A stretch of 24,779 bases of DNA, from positions 1 to 24,779 of the forward strand of contig JAQMWT010000169.1 in the NCBI GenBank assembly GCA_029834535.1, given 5' to 3'. Made by a program: the position numbers and the translations under genes. The number at the start of each line of letters is the position of its first letter. Position 1 is the stretch's first letter. The notes beneath the pieces were generated by a model. The model was not told the origin of the DNA. It ran no database searches and was given only the letters and a program-made list of their open reading frames with translations. Shown here piece by piece: positions 15,706 to 23,375 of this stretch. The stretch comes from Chrysophaeum taylorii. Its lineage: Eukaryota > Sar > Pelagophyceae > Pelagomonadales > Pelagomonadaceae.

Positions 15706-16551
15706 ATGATGATGATTTGGCTGGTATTGTTGTGTCCCCCAAGGACGGAGGGTTTGAGCGAGGCGTTGTCGTCGTACGCGCGGAAACGCAAGCTCGCCGA
15801 GGTCCGCGAGGCCACGGACGATGCGGTTCTCCAAGCGATTCATCGCGCCCATATGTCCCCAAAGAAAGCGACGCCGCGTATTGCAAAAATTTTAGAACAG
15901 AAGACGACCGGTGTTATCGCCGAATATAGCCGGAAATGCCCCCTCGATATCCAAGCGTTTTCAGGGGAAGTGCGGCGCGGAAATGCGGCCGCTTTGGCTG
16001 TTCCGAAGGAATTGCTTGAAGCTGCGAAAGCGGAACAAGATACCGCCGCCAACTGTTATCCCGGTCCAGTTCCGCTGGTGTGGCACGATCTGATCGTCGA
16101 CGAAGCCCAGCTCGCGATGGCATCCGCGGCGGGGGCGGCGGCCGTCTCTCTTCGCGCGGAAATTTCGGGAAAAGAATTGGAAGACCTGGCGTTAGACGTG
16201 TACGGACTGGAGGTCTTTACTCTCGTGCCGGAAAAAACGGAAACCCGCGGAATCCTGGTCATCGAGAATCCGACAGAACGACCGGTTTCAAACACCCCCG
16301 TCGTCGCCAGACTCGATTCCAAAATCGAAGACGCATGGAAGTTTAGAGAATTGGGCTTGGACGGATTATGGGTCTCGAACATGCTGTATCCACAACCCTT
16401 CTCCGGCCGACTTTATTCGCCCAACCCACATACCATCTCCTCCATCCTCAGAGCCCTCCGCGCCAAGGCCTACGCCGAATACGCCGCCGCCTCCCTTTTC
16501 TCACAAAACCCCGAGGGCTCCAAAGAATACCTCGGCGACATCTTTATATAA
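15706..16551 (+). CDS. Indole-3-glycerol-phosphate-synthase-like TIM-barrel protein, divergent
   Basis: The protein has 281 codons. Segments match the IGPS fold in order: GVIAEYSRKCP (residues 69-79) to the first active-site strand; PLVWHDLIVDEAQLAMASAAG (about 123-143) to the RKDFI-type strand and helix; GLEVFTLV (167-174); ILVIEN (183-188); GLDGLWVSNML (217-227) to the last strand and phosphate-binding region. Genuine IGPS closes the indole ring in tryptophan synthesis. Here only the first active-site Glu (Glu73) seems kept; the two expected lysines read Ser75 and His127. Different chemistry or a non-catalytic role is therefore likely. The N-terminal 30 residues look unlike the family and overlap the repeat edge (three ATGs at 15706), so the true start or a first exon is uncertain. 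Confidence 0.6.
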   Translation: MMMIWLVLLCPPRTEGLSEALSSYARKRKLAEVREATDDAVLQAIHRAHMSPKKATPRIAKILEQKTTGVIAEYSRKCPLDIQAFSGEVRRGNAAALAVPKELLEAAKAEQDTAANCYPGPVPLVWHDLIVDEAQLAMASAAGAAAVSLRAEISGKELEDLALDVYGLEVFTLVPEKTETRGILVIENPTERPVSNTPVVARLDSKIEDAWKFRELGLDGLWVSNMLYPQPFSGRLYSPNPHTISSILRALRAKAYAEYAAASLFSQNPEGSKEYLGDIFI

Positions 16552-16860
16552 CTCGTCTTTTGCATGCAGAGAAGAAATGGTGAGACTGACTGACCTTGGG
16601 ACATACGGATCGACTCGCACCTGGGATCACTCTTCTGGGATCGACTCGCACCTGGGATCACTCTTCTGGGCTTGCTGGCTCTGATTTTGTGGCACGACTT
16701 CTAGAAATTTTATTAGAAAGGGGGGCCCTTTTTTGTACTCAGACCTGTAAAGGCACCTAACTCGAGCGCTGATTGGTCGTTAGGTGGATATGACACGTCA
16801 CGACACGTCGCAGCGACAATGAGAGGCCGAGTTAGGTGGATATCCTAACTACTAATCGAC
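16552..16860. other. Downstream region of the IGPS-like gene, no gene seen
   Basis: After the TAA at 16549 there is a 31-bp duplication, a GGGGGGCCCTTTTTT stretch and two copies of GTTAGGTGGATAT (16772 and 16831). An adjacent CGACACGTCGCAGCGACAAT stretch carries small inverted motifs. No coding signal is visible. Confidence 0.5.
16608..16669. repeat. 31-bp direct tandem duplication
   Basis: Two perfect adjacent copies lie at 16608-16638 and 16639-16669, beginning GATCGACTCGCACCTGGG. They sit about 57 bp after the IGPS-like stop codon. Confidence 0.9.
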
Positions 16861-17471
16861 AGATGCTGTCTGTCTGTTTGTCTGTTTGTTTGTCTTTAAA
16901 TGTCGACTGCTAAGAGGGGGGTGTTTGTTTGTCTTTAAATGTCGACTGCTAAGAGGGGGGTGTGTGGGGGGGGCATGAAGCCATTGAAGGATGTGGGTGG
17001 GTTTGTGGGGTAGGAGGGATGTGCCTGACGGGCGGAGACAAGGTCGCGGGACCTAGTTGTCTTTAAATGTCGACTGCTAAGAGGGGGGTGTGTGTGGGGA
17101 GCATGAAGGATGTGGGTGGGTTTGTGGGGTATGAGGGATGTGCCTGACGGGCGGAGATAAGTACGCGGGACCTAGTCGGGGTCATCGCCGAGGCGTGGGG
17201 CAGGCGAAGAGGGGACGGGCCCCGCCCGTACGTCGTACGCATGCTGCCGCCGGACGTATGTGCGACGAAGGGTGACGTCCTGCTGGGATCGGGCGGCCTG
17301 GGTGGGGTTCCCCGAGGCGGCGAAATGGGTGAGGGCGGTGAGGGCACAGCGAGCCCGACCTAATTGTCTTTGAATGTCGACTGCTAAGAGGGGGGTGTGT
17401 GTGGGGAGCATGAAGGACCTAATTTTCCCCTGATTCAGGGTAAGGATCAGGTAAGCCCGCGAGCCAGGCAT
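16861..17471. repeat. GTCGACTGCTAAGAGGGG dispersed repeats with a 128-bp tandem repeat
   Basis: The motif TTTAAATGTCGACTGCTAAG followed by a G run occurs at about 16895, 16933, 17061 and (variant) 17368. Two roughly 128-bp units (about 16931-17058 and 17059-17175) share GGATGTGGGTGGGTTTGTGG and TGTGCCTGACGGGCGGAG. Between 17175 and 17360 lies GC-rich unique sequence. The minus-strand ORFs here are Pro/Thr/Ser-rich with no recognisable domain, so I do not call them. Confidence 0.7.
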
Positions 17472-17472
17472 T

Positions 17473-18069
17473 GATCCTCCAATCCTCCAAGCCGTCTACG
17501 GCGACCTCGCAGACTATTTCCACGACCCGCGGCGGCTCTTTCAGCGCGCCATTCTCACGCCCCGTCGAAACGATGTTGTCGATGCTGACAACGCGCGCAT
17601 GACCGCGGCCTTTTTTTCCCGGAGACGAGGCGTCGGAGTTCTTTTCGGCCGACTAGGTTGGGTCGGAAGACGACGCCTCGCTCTCAAGAGTCGAGTTTTC
17701 GACTCCCTGACAACCAACAGCATGCTGACTTTGATCGCGAGCTTAAAGTCTTCGCAACCTCGACCCGTCGTACGGCCACTGCAACGGTACCAGATACATG
17801 ATCGATCGTGTCGTGTCACCGAGGCTCCTCCAACCTGTATCCCTTAAGCCCCACCGACGCCAAACGATCAACAAGAGCCAGGGCCAGACGCCCCGCGAGG
17901 TCGGCGTCCTCTTGGCGAAGCCCATCTTCTGCCACGTCCAGCTCTACGTGGCTCTCTGTCGATCGGCAACCCCGAGGATATCCTCTTCTTGGTCGACGAC
18001 TCCACCCTACTCCACACGTGCTGCGCAATACCGATAAGCCCCCTCCCAGCGTCTACACGCGCACTATAG
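17473..18069 (+). pseudogene. Helitron helicase C-terminal remnant, copy 5
   Basis: The outlying plus-strand copy, with the longer start (LQAVYGDLADYFHDPRRLFQ). It has its own changes (SYGHCNGTRYMIDR, a one-base loss near 17815, INKSQGQT, VGVLLAKPIFC). It carries the same early frameshift at the T run and the same TAG after the SAD segment. Copies 1 to 5 therefore descend from one already broken ancestor. Confidence 0.78.
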
Positions 18070-18261
18070 GTTAACTTACTGAGACCAGGTGAACTTACTG
18101 GGGTTAGAGATTGGGACTAGGTGAACTTAGTGACCAGGTGAGCTTACTGAGACCAAGTGTGAACTTACTGGGGCTTTTAGAGTAAACTCAAAGCTTAGCG
18201 TGTGCGGATCAAAGCAGCTTAGATTGGCGGGGGTAAGAGCGACGAGCTCAAAGGAGAGTGG
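18070..18261. repeat. Minisatellite downstream of helicase remnant 5, left part
   Basis: This contains 19- and 32-bp monomers and the ATCAAAGCAGCTTAGATTGG stretch, as next to copies 1 and 4. The array is interrupted at 18262-18269 by the DNA transposon and resumes at 22942. Confidence 0.8.
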
Positions 18262-18269
18262 GTTTGGGT
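18262..18269. repeat. Target-site duplication, left copy
   Basis: GTTTGGGT lies immediately left of the transposon end and is repeated at 22934-22941 on the right. The boundary is ambiguous by one base, so the duplication is 7 or 8 bp. Confidence 0.75.
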
Positions 18270-18355
18270 AGGGTCGGATAAGAAAGCTCAAAACTAGGCC
18301 CTAGCCTACATTTCGAACACCAAACGAGAAACCCTCATTCAAAAGTGGATTGTCT

Positions 18356-18380
18356 CAGGCTATGTTTCAAACATAGCCTG
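18356..18380. promoter_or_regulatory. Perfect 12-bp inverted repeat upstream of the transposase gene
   Basis: CAGGCTATGTTT, one base, AAACATAGCCTG. It lies about 90 bp inside the transposon end and 28 bp before the ATG at 18408. A second small palindrome (CTAGGCCCTAG) lies at 18294-18304. Both could be transposase-binding or promoter elements; only the symmetry is observed. Confidence 0.5.
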
Positions 18381-18407
18381 CAAAATCACAAAATCGGCGT
18401 TCCGCCC

Positions 18408-21400
18408 ATGGAATCGGCCGAAACGAGCAAAGAGTCGGCCCCGGGTCCTTCTGTAACCCCTGTGGACCCTTCGGTCCCGGCTGAGTTGACGAAAGTGTCG
18501 AAAAAACCCGCTGCCAAACGTCAACGGCGAAAAAACCTCTTGAGGGGAGAGTGCGTGTGGTGCGTAGCGAGGCTCGACGCCGACGAGACGGCCAGGTGCC
18601 AGCCGCTCGACCTGGAGCGACTCCTGAATATCGAGGGCGAGCTGCCCGACAAGTTCTACGTGTGCTCGAAAATGTGCCGGGACGACTTCACCCCGAGCAA
18701 GCTACACACGACGAAGGGCGCGAAGGCCGTTCTCGCCCGGATCTCCGCGTCGCTAACTAGGACTCTCAAGACAACCATCCGCAGCGGGGACGAGATCCTC
18801 ATCGAGCACGACTTCTCGGCGGGGCACAACATCCAGGGCGGCAACGGCGTTGTCCTGGGCCTAATCTACAACAACGCTGTGTGTCGGGTCGAGTCATACG
18901 ACGTGAAAACGATTCAGCAGGGAGAGATCCGCGTCCCGTTCTCCCACGTCAAGGCCAAGCCCGACAAGGAGAACGACACCCCCCCGATTCGGCGACTACC
19001 ACCCGGACGGCCAGCGCGTCCGACGCTTGGATCGAGTGGGTCATCGGTTATCTCCACACTGTCGTCGTCGTCGGACTCGAATGTGCGGATCTCAGAGCTC
19101 GAGAAGGAGGTGTCGAAACTCCGGAGCACGGTCGACAAGCTCACGGCGGCCAAGACGGCTCAGCACTCTCGCTCTGTCACCGCCGAACGCGAGACGAAAG
19201 AAGCCCACGCCGACGCCTTCGCCGCGGAAATGGCGGCCGCCAAGGCAGACGCGGCGCGTCTCGAGGCCAAGTGGAAGTACGAGGACGAGGTCCGGGATGC
19301 CGCACGTCGGGAGGCACGGCTCCAGGTCCGCATCGAACGCCACCAGGCCTCCTATGAGAAGCACCGCGACCGCGAGGCTGCAGCGAGCCATCGACGAGCT
19401 CAACGCGACCAAGGCCCAGTCGAACGAGGCGGCGAGACAGGCTGCGGCGGCGGCCGAGTTTCGGGAGAGGAACCGACTGAAGAAATCGGACCCTCGGGCC
19501 ATGCGACAACTCAAGAACAATTACGCCGCCCTCAACCAGGAAGCGAAGCAAATGGAGATAAAGCTCGCGGCTGCCGAGGACCGCGTCCAGGCCCGGGAGG
19601 AGGAGATCGAGCGGCTGCGGGAGCGGGTCGCGGTCCTCGAGAAGCAGAACGCCGAAGTGTGGGTACCGCGGAAGCCGTCCGGCAAGGGATCCGGCAAGGG
19701 CACTCCGTGGGACTCGAAGCTCAGGGTGCTGTGTATGAAACTGCTCGCCTCGCGGGTTGCGCCTGCGGAAATCCCCGAGGTCCTGGTCTCGGTCGTCGAG
19801 GCGTTCGTTGGCCCGGAGCGAGTGCGCGACATGGAGCTCCCGTCCGCACGCTTCATTCGCGACCTGCGCTCCGAGATGGGTGTCCTTCACGAGGCCGCCG
19901 TCGCCCTCGCCGTGGGATACGGTGACGTCGTCGACGCGGCGACGGACGCGTCGCCGCTCGACGGCAAGGAGATCGCGACTACCCAACTTCGCGTCACACG
20001 CGGCGGCGTGACGGAGAACTGGACGCTGGGCGCGAGCGAGATCTCCGACCAGAGCGCGCCTGGGGAGGCCAAGGCGATCAACGATCGGTTTGGTGACCTG
20101 AATCGAGCGCTCCAGCTCGTTAATCAAGTTTACCAGGAGCTCTACGGAGCCGACGCTGCTGCGGAGGCGCTCCCGGCCGCCGGCAGTGCCGGCGTGCAGA
20201 ATCTCGCCGGCCGGGCCAACGTTACCGACAACGCCTCCGCCGCCATCGCATCGGTCCGCGAGCTCCAGGAGCATGTCCTCGCGGCGGTGCAGAAGGTGAT
20301 CGGGGAAGAGCTGTGGAATTTGATGACGCAAGACGAGCGCGACGCGAAGACTCGTGTCTTTCACGGGAACTGCCAGCGACATCTCGGTACGTCGTGCCGT
20401 CCCACCAGCAATTTGTTGAGCAGGCAACACATGGCTCGACGGCGGCGCCGCCGAGGAGGCCAAGATGCTCGACACGCTGCTGAAGGATAGCATCGAGAGC
20501 TCGGAGGCGAAGCACCTGCGCCTCACCGGCGAGTTGAACAAGGTCATTCATGCCTTGTCCAAGTGTATCGGCGAGGGCGTGGATCGCTACGGGAAGGGCT
20601 TCGGGACCCCTCTCCGGGCATTCCTCGAGGAGAAGCACCCGTCGGAGCTCTACCTCACGCTCGGCCGCACGGACAAGGGGACGCGGCAGGACGCGTGCAC
20701 CAACGCGGCCTGGGTCATCTTCCACAACCTCCCGTTTCTCGTCGAGTTCCTCGAGAACGCGAGCTACGCGCCGCAGAACATCCTCAGGAACAACCTCTTC
20801 TCGACCTTGTCCTCGCAGGAGGTCGCCGGAGCCATTCGAGCCCGAGCGATCATCGACGACAAGCTCACGGTGCCTTTCCGATTTTTCGCCGCATCGGACG
20901 CCCTCGAGGGTTGGTCGGTTCTCGACATGGCGGGCGTTCTCGAGCGAGTGCATGCCTTCTTCCAAGTCTGCCAGGATAATCCACAACTCGTTGCGACCGC
21001 CGGTTACGAGGCCCTCGACACTGAGATCGCCACCTACGCCCATTTCCTCGAGACGCGGGCCGGGTCGGCGAAGCTGTCCGTCGACGGCCAGTCCACGATC
21101 CGCGACGTCGCGGCCGTTCGGGCGCGGCTCTACGCTCCGACTGACACCAATGATCCAGAGGCCAAGACCATGCTCGACGCGCTCCGGGCCTGGGGCCGCG
21201 GCATGCGCCGCACGTTCGAGGGGGGGCAGTCTATGCGCTACGTCGGCGACGGCGACCTCGCGGCGGTCAACCAGACGTCGGAGCTCCGGAGGGCCTTCGA
21301 CGGCGCGCGGCGGAACTCGAACGAGGTCGAAGGCGAGTTTGGCGTATTGAAGTATTACAACGCCTCCTACGTCAACATGAGCGTCGTGAACTGCGTCGGG

Positions 21401-22555
21401 GTCGTCGCGTGCCAACGGGACCACATGTTCGACCGGGCCGCCACGAGTTTTACGACCAAGCGCCGGCGACGCGTCGCCGACGAGGTCGCTGGTCGAACGA
21501 CGACGAAGGCTCGAATGCGCGATCGAGTTGGTGGAGGACGTCTCGCCACGCTCGGCGACGACTTTCGAGGAGTGTTGATGGAGGCGGCTCGTCGTGGTCG
21601 GCAGAACCACAAGGAGCAGGCTGCCGCGCGCGCGGAGGCGGCGAAGGAGCACCATCGCCGTCGCGCCGCCGCGTTCGTCGAGAAGGCCCTCGAGCGCCAG
21701 GTGAACGACTACGCCAAGGCCCAGGAGGCCATGAAAGTCAAGCCTGTCGTCGACGAGCAGGCCCTCGTCGGGAGGACCCTGCTCTCGACGGTCAAGAAGC
21801 GACTTGATGCGGCACTTAAGCAGATCTCGAGCGACGCTGCGCGGTCGAAGGTCCTCAAGGAGAACATCGACAGGTACGTCGTCGGCATGGGCATGGGCGA
21901 CCTCAAACCCAAGTCCTACACCTCGGGCAAGGACCCGACGATCGGCTCGGCCGGTTCCAAGGCCAACATCGAATTCCTCACCGCGCACCTCGAGTACGTC
22001 TACGAGCAGATCAAGACCAACTCCCGCGAGTTGGTCGCCGAGGCGGTAGTCCCGGGCGAGAGCCGACGGCAGCTGCCAGTGCTCGGGACCGCGACGGCCC
22101 AGCGTCTCGAACTCGACGCGAGGCGGCACTTGAGCGTTGACGAGCTCAAGGCCAAGGTTGAGGAGTGCCGCGCCTTTCGCCATCCGAGGAAGCGGACGCG
22201 GACAACGAGTGGCCGCTCGAAGCTACCGACGATTGACGTGGCGTTGGTCGGGTCACGCGTCGAGGTTCTCTGGGAGTTGTCGGGGCACCCGGGCTGCTAC
22301 TGGATGCCCGGCACCATCGAGGCGGTATCCGACGAGAACTCCAAGGACGGTCGCAAGAAACTCGGGCTGGGTTGGATCTTCGTTTCCTATGACGACGGTT
22401 TCAGCGGGTGGCTCCTCGCGAACCGCCCCACCTTCTTCAACGGCTCCAAGCCGGCTTCCTGGCGCTTCGTGTCCGAGGACAACGAATACGACGACGACGA
22501 CGACGAGGAGGAGGAGGAGGACGCGATGGACGTCGACGACGACGACTACGCATAG
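18408..22555 (+). CDS. Transposase-like protein with Cys-rich head, coiled coil, DDE-like core and Tudor-like tail
   Basis: It would cut out and reinsert the element in the nucleus. I chose the ATG at 18408 (CGCCCATGG, good context); the frame is open to 18345. Residues 32-42 are a basic KKPAAKRQRRK signal, and Cys49, Cys52, Cys64, Cys86 and Cys90 form a possible zinc module. An SH3-like stretch and a long coiled coil (about 19075-19660) follow. The core has an acidic strand, TDASPLDGKE (Asp at 19945), a HGNCQRHLGN motif spanning the intron at 20387, and NEVEGEFGVLKYY (about 21320-21358) as the likely third catalytic region. Near 22235-22475 a Tudor/PWWP-like barrel (SRVEVLWELSG, GWIFVSYDDGFSGWL) precedes an Asp/Glu tail. 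Reading it as one protein needs the 37-bp intron and either a 58-bp intron or a one-base correction near 19375. Confidence 0.7.
19326..19383 (+). other. Candidate 58-bp intron (or single frameshift) in the transposase gene
   Basis: The coiled-coil frame changes here by one. CAG|GTCCGC to CTGCAG|CGAGCC removes 58 bp, keeps phase 0 and gives ARLQ-RAIDELNA, a smooth coiled coil. The donor is weak, and the segment itself reads as coiled coil without stops. A one-base insertion near 19375 is an equal alternative. Confidence 0.35.
20387..20423 (+). other. 37-bp intron in the transposase gene
   Basis: The donor is GTACGT and the acceptor TTGAGCAG, with a T-rich stretch before the AG. Removal joins CTC-G to GC-AAC, giving RHLGNTWLDGG, and moves the frame exactly to the 20465-22555 ORF. 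Without it the protein turns into Arg-rich nonsense and stops at 20490. The length is at the low end known for spliceosomal introns. Confidence 0.7.
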
Positions 22556-22933
22556 CTGCGTTCGCGGGCCCCGATGCCGGTCTCCCGAGGACGCCCGGAA
22601 AGACGAGGACACTAGAACTGGCCCCAGCGAACAAAAGGCGCCGTCTAAACGCCCACACGACCCTCATTGGGCCTACGGACATTCCCGATGCGCCGGTTGT
22701 TGTATTTGGAGCCGATGGCGTCGTGCAGAGTAGAGCCACCTAGGCCCCCGCCTCCACCGAGGCGCCAAAATACCTCACTCCCAAGTAGATTCGCCAAATC
22801 GGCAGCTACGGACTTCGTTCCAAGATAAAATCGGCACCATTTTGGGTCAACTTGGCGACGGACAAAAAAGCCCGCCAATCCTTCGGGATTTTCAGCCCCG
22901 GCGCGGGACCCCCGAGTTCCTTATCCGACCCTA
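22556..22933 (+). other. 3' untranslated end of the DNA transposon
   Basis: From the TAG at 22553 to the right inverted end there is no coherent coding sequence. ORFs crossing it on both strands are shadows. It contains the 3' gene end and subterminal sequence of the element. Confidence 0.6.
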
Positions 22934-22941
22934 GTTTGGGT
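22934..22941. repeat. Target-site duplication, right copy
   Basis: GTTTGGGT follows the right transposon end and matches 18262-18269. It leads straight into TTACGCCGAAC, the sequence that follows GTGGG in the uninterrupted sister repeat. Confidence 0.75.
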
Positions 22942-23087
22942 TTACGCCGAACTTACTGGGGTTAGAGATTGGGTTTACACCGAATTTGCTGGGGTTAGAG
23001 ATTGGGACTAGGTGAACTTAACGGGAACAGGTGAACTTGCTGGGGTTAGAGATTGGGACTAGGTGAACTTACTGGCCTGCACTTGTT
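22942..23087. repeat. Minisatellite downstream of helicase remnant 5, right part
   Basis: TTACGCCGAACTTACTGG begins further monomers (32-bp type, plus GGTTTACACCGAATTTGCT). The array ends at ACTGGCCTGCACTTGT, the same border seen reversed at 10530, 12069 and 13093. Confidence 0.8.
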
Positions 23088-23088
23088 T

Positions 23089-23329
23089 TGTTACGAATGG
23101 TATGAGGCGTTAGACTAGCGATAAGAGAAAGACGTAAGGATACGTGGTGCAGGGGTAAGTGTCATAGCTTCTTCACACAGGTGCTGGAAAAGAAGGAAAA
23201 GGAAAAAGGGGTAAGTGAGGTCATCACACAGGTGCTGGAAAAGAAGGAAAAGGGAAAAAAAAGGGGTAAGTGAGACGCTCACAGAGGAGAAGCTTTGAGG
23301 AAGACGTCACATTTGAGGAAGACGTCACA
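23089..23329 (-). repeat. Candidate LTR of the Copia remnant
   Basis: On the minus strand this begins TGTGACGTCTTCC and ends CATTCGTAACA, so it has TG...CA ends. It lies just beyond the end of the RNase H region, where a 3' LTR belongs. An alternative inner edge is at 23311. The second LTR is outside the window, so it cannot be tested here. Confidence 0.3.
23173..23275. repeat. 51-bp tandem repeat
   Basis: Two units start at 23173 and 23224, each with CACACAGGTGCTGGAAAAG, a purine run and GGGGTAAGTGAG. They lie inside the candidate LTR. Confidence 0.8.
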
Positions 23330-23375
23330 GAGGCATTGTGGCAAGAAAAAGAGACAACAGAGATCAGGGCGAAGA

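Larger units (their letters stand above)
18270..22933 (+). mobile_element. DDE-type DNA transposon with short terminal inverted repeats
   Basis: The left end reads AGGGTCGGATAAGAAAGCTC. The right end (22914-22932), reverse-complemented, reads AGGGTCGGATAAGGAACTC: 13 identical bases, then imperfect pairing. GTTTGGGT flanks both ends. The insert sits in the Helitron-derived repeat; removing it with one target copy restores a sequence like the uninterrupted sister at 11522-11542. A single large gene fills the element. An 8-bp duplication suits hAT-like or KDZ-type elements, but I cannot assign the superfamily from sequence alone. Confidence 0.85.

Noticed and set aside
17063..17471. Minus-strand Pro/Ser/Thr-rich ORFs of 94 and 99 codons
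   Set aside because: They overlap the 128-bp tandem repeat and each other in different frames and have no recognisable domain.
19177..20547. 456-codon minus-strand ORF
   Set aside because: Same reason: antisense shadow of the coiled coil and core of the transposase.
20222..22183. 653-codon minus-strand ORF opposite the transposase
   Set aside because: It is the antisense of a GC-rich coding region where stops are rare. Its composition is Arg/Leu/Val/Asp-heavy with no domain, while the plus strand shows coherent motifs.
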